This document shows positions 20,598 to 29,672 of a stretch of DNA of 64,000 bases, in pieces. The notes beneath the pieces are model-generated. The model did not search any database, was not told where the DNA came from, and worked only from the letters and a program-made list of their open reading frames with translations. Positions within the stretch are counted from its first letter, which is position 1, and every line of letters begins with the position of its first letter. Source of the stretch: Diplonema japonicum (Eukaryota > Euglenozoa > Diplonemea > Diplonemida > Diplonemidae); contig OZ025689.1 of assembly GCA_964019335.1 (NCBI GenBank), forward strand, positions 62,001 to 126,000, read 5' to 3'. Made by a program: the position numbers and the translations under genes.

Positions 20598-21957
20598 TCA
20601 TTCTTGCGGAGTACTCTGACGGATACGGTGCTGCACCTCGAACATTTCTGTATTATTTCTTTTTTCAAAAAAAAAAAAAAAAAAAAAAAAAAAGACCTTG
20701 TATCAACTTCTTGAACTGCATGACGTTGTAATTTATGAGACCGATTTTCTTAAAAGACTCTTCGCGGAGAAGGCACACTAGAGCAAGATACTTGTTGACC
20801 TCTCTGAGGTAGAGAACCTGCTTGGAGTCCAACCTGATAACAGTACATGACTCCGAGTCGAACGGAAAGTCCCCAACATCAGTGGCACCCTTGTACTCCT
20901 CAGGGTTGGTTATGGTCATGGTGGCTGCCGGATCGTCCTCTGAATTCTCATCATCTGTCAACCTGTTGGTGCTGCAGCCGTAAATCGCGGAAATATCTAT
21001 CGCGACATCTATCATATCGAAGCACACCTCGTACATCTGCGCTGTCACCTCATGCTCATCCTGAGCAACGTAGATCTTGCTTAAGACGTCGAAAAGATAG
21101 GCTTTTTCCATGCCGCATCTTGTGACAAGCATGCCAAGCAGTGCGGTGATGCAATCGTGGAGGTGTCCTATAACCCGTTGGACTACCTTTGAGAAGGCAT
21201 CGAATACACTGTGGTCGTAAATAGACGTCATGTGGTAGTGGACAGACGTCGCCAGGAAGTTCCGGACGTCGAACTGCAGGCTCGGATCGCACTTCATTCT
21301 GTCTCTTATCTCGATGTTCAGCTCTTCTTCGACAAATTTTTTGACGTCCAAATGTTTTTCTGAGGAAAAGGGTTTTTTTTTTTTTTTTTTTTTTATATTT
21401 AGAACCTTGGCTCTGTTCCGACTTCAAGCAGTCCACCTTATGGATAAAGATTTCAAAGTTCTTCGGTTTATTGTCGCCGGGGGTCATCACCACCCTCACG
21501 ATTGTTTGGACTAGTCGTTTAACTGCTTCGGCAGGCGGCCATTTGTCCTGGTTTTGGATTTTAAAAAAAAAATAAAAAATAATAATAACAATACCGCGCA
21601 ATCGATAACGTACACCACAGCGCCGTGTCCTGTGAAGACCTTGTCCCAATCCATGTCGCCTTCTTCCTCATCGAACATGTCCATTAGCTGGCCTGGGAAG
21701 TCCCATATCTGAAATTGCACAAAACTGTTGTTTGAGATGTCGCATTTTTGCATCTTGGCGGACGTCTCGAGGAGCACCGTCTCGTGGGGAGAGACCTTCT
21801 GGAACACTACCTTCTGGATACTCGTTTTCCCAGATTTTTTCAACCCCATCAGCAATATCCTAGGTTGGTCCTCCCTCAGACTTGCAACACCTTCTTCTAT
21901 TTCATCTTCCCCTGGGTACGTCTCGGGATTGGTGGGAGATCCTGTGAAGTCTGCCAT
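20598..21957 (-). CDS. Rag-family small GTPase, RagC/Gtr2 type (405 aa)
   Basis: Four exons: 21595-21957, 21406-21547, 20697-21359 and 20598-20647. Introns of 47, 46 and 49 nt have donors GTATTG, GTTCTA and GTCTTT. All three are non-GTATG, and two carry A/T runs over 20 nt. The G1 loop GLKKSGKTS is followed by switch/G3 IWDFPGQ (the WDxPGQ form typical of Rag proteins) and IHKVDCL as G4. The C-terminal half is a roadblock-like region (YDHSVFDAFSKVVQRVIGHL), as in RagC/D. Rag heterodimers on lysosome-type membranes control TORC1. The splice choices restore the family-typical length and the end MFEVQHRIRQSTPQE. Confidence 0.93.
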
Positions 21958-22484
21958 ATTTCTTTTCTTCTTTTTTTTCTTCCTCGGGGGTCCCTCGTAT
22001 GACCCTCCTTTTTTTTGTTTTTTTTGTTTTCACCCCTCCCCGATGAAAAGAAGCAGAAATAACGTGGGGGAAGAATAAGGATAAAAAAAAAAGATGTCTT
22101 TGAAGGGAACCTGCAGTATGTGACAGGATCGCCTAAAAAAACACACTATATAAAAAAAAAGCGGGGAAAGGGGGGGGGGGGGGGGGAGAAGAACCCAGGG
22201 GAGTAGTAAACACAAAACGGAAAAGAAAAAAAGAATCGTCGAAGCGGTATAAATTTAAAGGGAAAAAAATGCAATACTTCAGGAAGAGGGGGAGGGGGGG
22301 GTGATAAATTAATTTTTTTCTTCCCCCTCAGTTGGCTTTCTTCTTTATTGTGGTAAATAATAATAATAACGGGCCATGCTTAAATCATATTGTTTTCTCC
22401 GCTCTTTTTCGGAAGGGGGGGGGGGGGAGATTTTATTTTTTTTCAAAGGTTCGGAAAAAAAACTCGATCTACTTTTTTTTTTTT
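21958..22484. other. Intergenic region with an R3 repeat copy
   Basis: About 530 bp of T, A, G and C runs. Contains the 43-bp R3 copy at 22093-22135 and microsatellite-like TAA and TTA steps near 22356-22370. No exon continuing the small ORF at 22485-22580 can be found here. Confidence 0.6.
22093..22135 (+). repeat. 43-bp dispersed repeat R3, copy 3
   Basis: GATGTCTTTGAAGGGAACCT, then GCAGTATGTGACAGGATCGC and CTA. It matches 12482-12524 at all but one base and is flanked by A-runs on both sides. Confidence 0.88.
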
Positions 22485-22580
22485 TGCGGTGCGCTGGTTG
22501 GTGCCCAGTTGGTATTTCCCGTCCGTGCTCAGCATACATAAGCCCAACGAGTTCACCTCCTGAGTGACTTTGAAGGACAT
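22485..22580 (-). pseudogene. Possible 5' relic of a LAMTOR5-like gene
   Basis: From the ATG at 22580 a 32-codon reading begins MSFKVTQEVNSLGLCMLSTD, continues GKYQLGTNQRTA, and runs into a 13-A tract (22473-22485). No later exon is seen. The pattern S-x-G-[LV]-[LC]..[ST]-D-x-x-x-x-x-L-G resembles the start of LAMTOR5/HBXIP, a Ragulator subunit that partners Rag GTPases. An alternative ATG 10 nt upstream opens a different, less protein-like frame. The resemblance is weak and rests on about 20 residues. Confidence 0.3.
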
Positions 22581-22688
22581 GCCCGAGCATTCTAGCTTTC
22601 TGCTAAGTCCATCTGTTTTCCATGGTGAACGCGATTTGTCCACATATAGTAGCAGGAAAAAAGTGGGGGATGAACAAACAAACAAAAA

Positions 22689-22735
22689 AAAACTCGAATT
22701 AAAATTTCAGTGCGCATGGGTGTGCTCACTGTTCA
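22689..22735 (+). repeat. About 45-bp dispersed repeat R4, copy 1
   Basis: AAACTCGA, then AATTTCAGTGCGCATGGG and TGTGCTCACTGTTCA. It matches 58873-58916 with few differences and a 2-nt gap. It sits behind an A-run, as does copy 2. Confidence 0.75.
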
Positions 22736-22785
22736 AATAAAATAAAATAAAAAAATACACCGAGAAAATATAAAAAAAAAAAACA

Positions 22786-22827
<42 letters not shown>

Positions 22828-22865
22828 AGAACAATCTTTTTTTTTTTTTTTCAAAATATTCATTT

Positions 22866-23528
22866 TCATGCGTAGATGGACTTGTTCACTCGCACGGTGG
22901 TAGGGTGCACCTAGGGGGAAATAAATTTTCCAAAAAGAAAAAAAAAAAATGCTTTGCATACCTCCTTCTTGATCTGCTTAATAACGTGGGCAGGGTTGAG
23001 GAACTTCGGGCAGACAATCGTACAGTTCATGACGTTGTGGCACATGTTGAGCTTCGGGCTGTTCTCAAGGATCTCAAGCCTCTTGTCAAGATCGGAGTCG
23101 AGGGGTTCGCTGATAAACTTGTATGCCTGAAGCAGCACAGAGGGCCCTAAAAGGTTTTATTAAATTATTAAAAGAAAACAAGCATACCCAAGAACACCTC
23201 CCGGTTCCACCAGTAGCTAGGGCAACTGGAGGTGCAGCTCGCGCAGAGCACACACTGGTACAGCCCCTCAAGCCTGTTGAAAGATGTTAAAAGAAGCTAT
23301 ATAAACATACCTGTTTCTGTTGCTGAGGTGAACCTTGTGCTTCAGGTACCACCTGTTTAGACTCCACTCCCCAAAGCCGCCCCTGAAGGTGCTCATGCAG
23401 ACCACCGCTTTGTCATTGTCTTTCGTGGTGTACAACCTCTCAGGAGCTGTCTTCTTGGTCGCGTCCTTCACGATCTTCCTGTAGTGGAACAGGGACGACT
23501 GGTAGCTGCGTCTCGCTGCTACTGACAT
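22866..23528 (-). CDS. SDH2-C: Succinate dehydrogenase iron-sulfur subunit, C-terminal half (177 aa)
   Basis: Carries the [4Fe-4S] and [3Fe-4S] half of complex II subunit B. Exons are 23311-23528, 23188-23273, 22962-23146 and 22866-22910. Introns of 37, 41 and 51 nt all have GTATG donors. After splicing, [17 protein letters not shown] (CxxCxxCxxxCP) and [17 protein letters not shown] give the cysteine sets of SdhB. The plant-type ferredoxin half that binds [2Fe-2S] is absent. The protein instead begins with a basic, presequence-like [18 protein letters not shown] and ends [13 protein letters not shown]. This split form (SDH2-N and SDH2-C) is known from Euglenozoa. The N-half should be encoded elsewhere in the genome. 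Confidence 0.95.
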
Positions 23529-23915
23529 ATTTGTCTTTTTTTTTTTTTTTTTTTCTCCCTCAATTCCTTCCTGAGTGGTTTAAGGGGAAAACGCCGGTGG
23601 GCACCAAAACAGTGTGATGTGGATGATTGCGGACAGAAGAGGTTGTATTCAACCCCAGGGAGTTCACGCTACGGATTCAAAGGCGACAACTGTTGTCCTG
23701 CACTCCGGCTTGGTCCGGGTCACAGACCGCTCCTGGATCTTTTATCCAGCCCTTTTATCCAGCCCTTTTGTCCAGCCCTTTTATCCGTTCCTTTTTCAGT
23801 GAGAAAGGTAATGCTAATTTTCTATAAAATAAATGCGACCAGTCGTAAAATCTACTAGTCATTGACTTCGAGGCAGCAAGTGGTGTATAAAAAAAAAAAC
23901 ACTTTTCTTCTACAT
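23529..23915. other. Intergenic region with 13-bp tandem repeat
   Basis: About 390 bp. The middle (23600-23740) is balanced in composition but broken by stops on the minus strand. A four-unit 13-bp repeat lies at 23740-23791. No supported gene. Confidence 0.5.
23740..23791 (+). repeat. 13-bp tandem repeat, about 4 copies
   Basis: Units TTTTATCCAGCCC at 23740-23752 and 23753-23765, then TTTTGTCCAGCCC (23766-23778) and a degenerate TTTTATCCGTTCC. Confidence 0.85.
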
Positions 23916-24755
23916 TCAAAACCGTAGCATCTTGTGCAGCCCCACCTCACCGTTCCTGTACCTCCGGTACTGTGGCTTCTTCCATGTGTACATGTTGGCT
24001 AGCGCATCAGCGCACTCCACGAGGTCCTGTGTTGTGGTGTCGAACAGGGTCCACCAGTTGTCAGGGAGCGGCGGGGATTTATGCTTTCGCATGCTGAGGT
24101 AGATGCAGGTGACTGCTAGGATGCAACCGGGGTACCTGCAGTGCAGGTTTGTCCTGTACGAGTCTGAGAGGATGTCCCAGGCTGTCTGCGGGACGCTTGA
24201 GTCGTTCCAGTCGAACTGCAGGATCTTGCAGTACAGCAGGAGGTGGCAGTACACAGGTTCATGGTGCACCGACAGCGAGATGCTGTGCAGCAGCTTTGTC
24301 TCGGCGGCAACGACCTCTTGCTTTACTTCGAAGTAGTCACGGCTACCTGTGTCGATGGTGCGCAGTTCCCGCACCTCAGACCGCCGCTGAAGGCATCGGT
24401 GTAGCGCCGACAGCAACTGTGGAAAGTGATATTGAGACAGGGAGCATGAACATACCTTCCGGAACTTCACCTGACAATCATCTAACTTGCTTGCGACCCA
24501 TAGGCACGTTACAGCGGCCACCACCACGTCGTACTGCTTTAGGGACACCACAAAGTACAGTCGTTGCAGCATCACCTGCGCCCTTGCCAAGCACCCTACA
24601 TGAAACCCAAGCAGCACCCCCGTGTCCCTAATTAGGTCACACCCATAAGCCCTTTGCTCTTCCTCCGCCCTGTCCGACACGCCGTCCTTGTAGCTGGGCG
24701 TTCTCCTCAGCTCCTCATGCGACACGATGTCATAGTACTCTGAGACATCTCCCAT
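23916..24755 (-). CDS. Cyclin, L-type-like (266 aa)
   Basis: Exons 24456-24755 and 23916-24416, with a 39-nt intron (24417-24455, GTATGT..CACAG, phase 0, no stop inside). ATG at 24755; CCCCTTACAG lies upstream as acceptor. The N-terminal cyclin box has TPSYKDGVSDRAEEEQRAYG and LIRDTGVLLGF, then AVTCLWVASKLDD in place of the usual [LV]A.K.EE. The second fold carries CILAVTCIYLSMR. The GCDLIRDTGVLL stretch is nearest to cyclin L among the transcription-type cyclins (K, L, T). Such cyclins activate CDKs that work on splicing or RNA polymerase II. In trypanosomes a cyclin-L-like partner of CRK9 is needed for trans-splicing. The exact subfamily is a judgement. Confidence 0.85.
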   Translation of the reverse strand: MGDVSEYYDIVSHEELRRTPSYKDGVSDRAEEEQRAYGCDLIRDTGVLLGFHVGCLARAQVMLQRLYFVVSLKQYDVVVAAVTCLWVASKLDDCQVKFRKVCSCSLSQYHFPQLLSALHRCLQRRSEVRELRTIDTGSRDYFEVKQEVVAAETKLLHSISLSVHHEPVYCHLLLYCKILQFDWNDSSVPQTAWDILSDSYRTNLHCRYPGCILAVTCIYLSMRKHKSPPLPDNWWTLFDTTTQDLVECADALANMYTWKKPQYRRYRNGEVGLHKMLRF

Positions 24756-24885
24756 TTCTGAAGTGAAGGTGATCAGCTGTTGACAAGATTCTGTAAGGGG
24801 AATACACAAAATGGGGGGAGGGGTGGAAACCCCTCTTTTTCTTTTTTATTTTCTTTTTACTTTTACTTCCCCCCAGTCAAAAAAA

Positions 24886-25709
24886 TTATCTCCTCTTTTT
24901 CTTAATTTTAGGGAGCCTGGGCGCAGGGGTGCGGAGCGTTCGGCGTTTAAGCAACAGCGCAGTGGCCTCGATCTCTTGTTTCCTGAGCAGGCAGCCGCGG
25001 CTGGTCGCCTCGTCGTCGATGAGCTGCTTTTTGTAAGACAGAAGGAGATGCGGCGACAGGGCCCCCTGCCTATTTTTTTTTCTTCTTTTTTTTTTCTGTT
25101 TTCTAAAAAAAGAATTTCATACTTCTTTTTTGTGGCGAACGATTGAAGGAAGAGGGTAAGCCGTCTCTCGGCGAGGGTAGAGGCTTCCTTGAGAATCCGA
25201 AACTGCTGGCTGGCTTCGTGCTCGATTTCCTGCCTCATTCTGTTCTCTTTCTGCGACAGCAAGCTGAGATGCTTCAGCAGCGCGAGCGTGTTCTTCTGAG
25301 CTGCCATCAGCCTCTGGTACCCACAAGTCTTGTTCATTACACTATCGCGTTCCTCAAGGGTGGAAACACGCAAATAACTCCTGAGCTGTTCGGCAGCCTC
25401 TGCATTTCTGTATGCTATGATCCGCTTTTCATCTGCAACTGCGTCAGTCTGCTCTTTACGGAGCTCTTGAAGCTGGGTGAAGTGTCTCTTCTTAAAGGTA
25501 AGGTACGCGGCCTTCCTATCCTGTACCCTCTGCTGCATATCGATGCATAGCTGTTCTTTGTACTGCTGCTGTGCCTTTGCCTTCTTCCTTGTTAGGATAA
25601 CCATATCTTCAAGTACTTTCTTTGTCACATAAACGTCTGCTAGGCCTTCCAACGCAACGCATTTGCTTACTATTATGTTCCCCCCTTTCCTCTTCGGGTG
25701 CAAGGGCAT
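24886..25709 (-). CDS. Coiled-coil protein, unknown function (256 aa)
   Basis: Exons 25123-25709 and 24886-25069, with a 53-nt intron (25070-25122, GTATGA..TAG, phase 2, pyrimidine-poor with long A-runs). The ATG at 25709 opens MPLHPKRKGGNIIVSKCVAL. Most of the chain is charged helix (LRKEQTDAVADEKRIIAYRN). After splicing the tail is basic (LLLKRRTLRTPAPRLPKIKK). No known domain. The intron is supported because it shifts a nonsense Ser/Arg tail into a coherent helical one (HLLLSYKKQLIDDEATSRGC). Confidence 0.78.
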
Positions 25710-26445
25710 GGTTGCATATGTGAGAAAAGGGGGGGGGGTTCCTTTTTTTTTTATTATGATTTTTCTTTTTGAGAAGAATGAAAAAAGAAAAAAAGAGTAA
25801 TAAAAGTATCGATCACAGGGCGTAGCTGTCAAAAAAAAAGGGGGGGAAAGAAAGAATCATTGTTCTTTCTTTTTTCTTCTGTATCTATATTTCTTGTTTC
25901 GTTCTCTTTTTTTTTTCCCCCCTGGCACGTTTTTCCTTTTTTTTAAAAAAAGGATGTATTTTTGAACTTAAAAAAAAAAAAAACTGACGGTGGAGAGCGG
26001 TATTTCTTTTTTTTCCTCAATGGGCGAGCCTGGGGGGGTGGTGGTGTAGACAGTGGTAGTTACTCAAGTGCAAAAACACACACGAGAAAGAAAGGGGGGA
26101 AAAAAAACAAAAGAGGTGAGAACGAAAGAAATATTGACCTCAGAAGGGGTGGGAGGGGGAGAATGGGCAATTCTCTTTTCTTCTTCTTCAGGCACTTTTG
26201 GCTGAAAGGCAAAAACCTCTTTTCTTTCTTTATTTTCTTGTTATTTCTTTTTTTTTTTCGTTTGGCAAGAACAACCACACTTCTTTTTTAACCTTTTGTC
26301 GCCTCAATCTCAATTATCAAGTGAACGGCAGAAAAAAAAAAAAGAAAAAGAAAAAAAAAGAACCTGAAAGAGCAACTCACAAAGCTGGGACAGAAAAAAA
26401 AAAAAAAAAAACGGGGGAGAAAAAAAAATCTTTTTTTTAAATGAA
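25710..26445. other. Intergenic region, homopolymer-rich
   Basis: About 740 bp of A, T and G runs with purine-rich plus-strand stretches. No gene, RNA or repeat copy recognised. Confidence 0.6.
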
Positions 26446-28252
26446 TCACAACTGACCACCATCTCCCTCAAGATCAGCACTCACATCGAGGTCATTCCCG
26501 TCAATATCCTGGAATTTTCATTTCTATTTTTTCTATCCCCCCCCCACCTCCCATCTAATCATACCTGCATTCCAAGCCCGGATGAAAGTAATTCTGGGTT
26601 CGCTTTCAAAAAGGACTGCTCTAGATGGAGGCACCACTTCATGAAAATAGGAGATGAGTCAAAGCAGAGTGTTACAGGGGGTTTAATGAAGGGCCCAGCC
26701 ACCTCCAGTGCATAGGGGTTCTCGGGGTCGTTCTTGAGAGATGTTAACAAAGCGTCTTTAAGAGGGATGATAGCAGTGCCTGCAGGGGAGTCCTTGTTAG
26801 GGCGGAGTGTCAAGAAGCCAGCATGTAGTGTGATCCATCTGCGTGCCCAGTCGCCTTTGGAGAACCAAGCGTTCGCCGACTTCGACACCACGTACCCTTT
26901 CAGCACACAAGGGTGCGCATCCTCAGCCTTCACTTTCGCATCGTTGTTCGGGACCACCGGTCTTGCATTCGCCTTCGCAACCTGATGGGAAAAAGTTATT
27001 TTTTCTTTTTAGTTTTTATTTTTGTGCTGACCTCAATGCATGCTTCCCTCTCCGACTTGTTCAGCCTAGTCGCTGGGTCGGCCTTCACGGAACCCAGTCT
27101 TATCTTCGCCACCCACATGTTTCTGTCGTACTCCGACTCGCACACGAAGTTGTGAACCCCGTCGACGCCTTTCACGCTGAACGTCTTTCCTGTACGTGCA
27201 TTACTGCCTTCGAAGTTGCTCGTTTCAACTGTCTTCCCCCTCAGCGATAGCTCCTGTGTGGTGGTGGTGATAGGTAGGTGGGTGGGTAGGTGGGTGGGTG
27301 GGCATACTCTTTCAAACTCACATTCCGAAGGATCCGACGCGAAGTACAGCTTGTTCTCCAGCACCATGAGCCACTGCTTCTTCACAGTAGCCTGCAGCCA
27401 CCCCATCTCGTGTGCCCACACGAACCCCGAGAAATACACGTTCTCGTTCACCAGCAGATCGAACACAGTGCCACCCGCCTGCTCGGGGCTCTTCCGCAGC
27501 TCGCTCACCGGCACCTCCGCCCATTCCTCCCCGTCGGGGAACCTCACGCAGTACGTGTTCTTCTTGTCACCAACCACCACCACGGCATCGTCCCATCTGG
27601 GTTCGTTGGAACCCTCCACGCACCTCACCTGCACGTGCTCACCCGCCTTGAACACCTGTTTCCTCTCCTCTTCCTGCTTGGCGAGCTCGTCTGCGAACTG
27701 CACTTTGTGCGAGCTGCTTGAGTTTGTCGTCTGTGGTGTTGAAGGTGCAAGGTTCGACGTGGGGCTCTTCACCGGGCTCTGCGGCACCAGCGGTGGCTTC
27801 TCAGCCATGGACGACGACAGGTTGGACAACGCAGGCGAGTTGATGATACTGTCCTGCGGCGTGGGGGGCGCGGCAGAGGACTCGGCCTTCGAGGGGGGCT
27901 CGGGCTTTATGGCCTTCATCATTGCAGCTTTGCTTTCATGTGAAGATACTACCTTAACAGGACGCGAGTTGGTGGGCTTGACTGTCGGTACCTCTTTCGT
28001 GAAGGCTGACTTCTTGGTGCTGGGGACGGGGGGCTTCCTGCTCTTGTTCCGTCTGGGGGGCTCTTCTTCCTCCTCATCAGAGTACTGCACTTTTACGGAC
28101 CTTTCAAGTCTGCTGAGACGCTGGTTCAGCGCGGCGACCGCGAAGACGCGCGTCCTGCGCTCCTCCTGGAGCTCTTCTCTTAACCGGAGCACCTCTTGCT
28201 GAAGGTCGTAGATGTCGTCTTGGTACGACCTGCCGCGTTGCTGTGCCTTCAT
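26446..28252 (-). CDS. Double PH-domain protein with coiled coil and Tudor-like segment (548 aa)
   Basis: Four exons: 27308-28252, 27032-27253, 26565-26981 and 26446-26508. Introns of 54, 50 and 56 nt have donors GTATGC, GTCAGC and GTATGA, all phase 0. The ATG is at 28252. Parts: N-terminal coiled coil (YQDDIYDLQQEVLRLREELQ), a Ser/Pro linker, a barrel-like segment (HVQVRCVEGSNEPRWDDAVV) resembling Tudor/SH3-like folds, and two PH-type domains. The first ends YDRNMWVAKIRLG with the invariant Trp. The second starts CVLKGYVVSKSANAWFSKGD and ends FMKWCLHLEQSF. Phosphoinositide or protein binding at membranes is likely. The first intron is a CCCAC-rich repeat and is stop-free in frame. Confidence 0.85.
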
Positions 28253-28303
28253 GCTGCCCTCCCTTCCTTCCCCTCCTGGGATGTTGTGATGGCTGTGTAA
28301 ACT

Positions 28304-28370
28304 GTTTGCGTGCAATGGTTACAAACCTTCTTCCTATTAGAGATTATTTGTAACACAACACAGTCCAAGA
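28304..28370 (+). repeat. About 70-bp dyad repeat R2, copy 2
   Basis: GTTTGCGTGCAATGGTTACA, then AGAGATTATTTGTAACACAA and CACAGTCCAAGA. It aligns with 12311-12386 with a short deletion in the loop. The GGTTACAAA and TTTGTAAC arms pair. It lies in the gap between the PH-domain gene and its upstream neighbour. Confidence 0.75.
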
Positions 28371-28423
28371 AAAAACTAAAAAATAAAAATAAAAAAAAAC
28401 GTTCCTGCTGAACACAGCTAGGA

Positions 28424-28942
28424 TTAAGCAGATACTGTGCTATTGAACTTCTGCTGTAGTGCAGCACCAAGGAGATCGGGGTCGATCTCTCTACTAGGTC
28501 TCGACCCTGGGGTAAGGACAGGACTGTCGGTTACATAAATAGATGTAGCAATGTTATTAGAACTGAAGCTGTAGAAGAGTATCCCAAAAATGGTCGTTGT
28601 GCAGATGGCTGCGGTGAGGGCTATGAGGGTGAATGTATTGTCGACCGCAGTGCTGTACTTAGCTGATTCGTCCTCCTCTGAGGCCTTCCGAGCTTCCAAA
28701 ACATAATTCTGATGCATTTTTCTCCCAGTTGCCTCTGATTTTATAATCCCGTAAGCTTTGTTGATCACATATGTTCCTGAATAGTCCTGCTCCCCTTCTC
28801 CCTGATGTTTGCTGTTTGCTTTGCATGCTTTTCTGTAATTCTCTTCAAACAGCTCTTCATTTACTTCCCCTGTCTCCGGCAGGTTAAGGATCCTTCTTGC
28901 CTCTATCACTGTCATCAGTCTGACAGGAACTCTACGCAGCAT
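28424..28942 (-). CDS. Degenerate J-domain (Pam16-like) single-TM protein (172 aa)
   Basis: Single exon; ATG at 28942 behind a poly-pyrimidine-poor A-run. Residues about 10-65 (VIEARRILNLPETGEVNEEL, then ENYRKACKANSK, TYVINKAYGIIKSE) follow the helix pattern of J domains, but the HPD tripeptide is missing, as in Pam16/Tim16-type J-like proteins. A single membrane span follows (TFTLIALTAAICTTTIFGIL). Pam16 itself usually has its hydrophobic segment before the J-like domain, so direct equivalence is doubtful. A regulatory partner of a true J protein is a reasonable guess. Confidence 0.7.
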   Translation of the reverse strand: MLRRVPVRLMTVIEARRILNLPETGEVNEELFEENYRKACKANSKHQGEGEQDYSGTYVINKAYGIIKSEATGRKMHQNYVLEARKASEEDESAKYSTAVDNTFTLIALTAAICTTTIFGILFYSFSSNNIATSIYVTDSPVLTPGSRPSREIDPDLLGAALQQKFNSTVSA

Positions 28943-28943
28943 T

Positions 28944-28975
<32 letters not shown>

Positions 28976-29672
28976 CCTTGTTCTTCTTTTCTTTTTTTTT
29001 TCCCCTTTTCTCTTTTCTACATGAAGTAGGAATTGGGGGAAGAAAGCGATAAAGAAGAACCGTAACAGAAAAAAAAAAAAAAAAAAAGGGAAAAAAAAAA
29101 GTAAAAAAGAATGAGGAAAGAAGTTCTTCTTTCTTTTTTTTATTTTGGTTTGGCTTTGGTCTCCCCCCTGTTTCCTTTCCCCCCTTTAACTGTCTTCTTC
29201 CAAGCCAATAAAGAAAGGGAACATCTCGCCTATTTGTGTGCATTACCTTCTGCCTTTTTCTTCAACTCTCTCCCCGACCGTGCGGAAGAAAAGATGAATA
29301 AAAATAATTCTTTATGACTATATGTCTTTGTTGTTCGCACGAGCAAAAAAGATTTTTAAAAAGCTGCGAAAGTTTTTTGCTCGGCACAAGTTGCATATAG
29401 TTATAAAATCATTTTTTGAAAGATAAATATTTGTAACAAAAAAAAAAAAAAAAAAAAAAAAAACGAAACTCTATTTGAACGAGAAGCGAAAAATGACAGG
29501 GGAATTTCCTTTTTTTTTTTCCTTTTATAACACATCCCCTACTCATCCCACTTCCCGCCTTCCATTCCTCCCCCCCAGGAAGGGGGGCTTCTTTTCTCTT
29601 GTCTTCTCTTTTTATTTTAAGGGTCTATTGTCGAAGAAGGGAAGTAAAACAAAAACAAAAAAAAACTTAAAG
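28943..29672. other. Intergenic region holding repeat R1 copy
   Basis: About 730 bp. T33 directly upstream of the preceding gene (28944-28976), A-runs near 29070 and 29440, and the full-length R1 repeat at 29303-29440. No gene supported. Confidence 0.65.
29303..29440 (+). repeat. About 135-bp dispersed element R1, full copy with internal inverted arms
   Basis: It reads AATAATTCTTTATGACTATA, then TTCGCACGAGCAAAAAA, AAGCTGCGAA, TTTTTTGCTCGGCACAAG, CATATAGTTATAAAATCA and ATATTTGTAAC. A near-identical copy lies in the opposite orientation at 56934-57071. Inside the unit, TTTATGACTATATG with GAGCAAAAAA on the left is complementary to TTTTTTGCTC with CATATAGTTATAAA on the right. The element can therefore fold back on itself, like a MITE or a hairpin RNA gene. 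No ORF. Confidence 0.85.
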
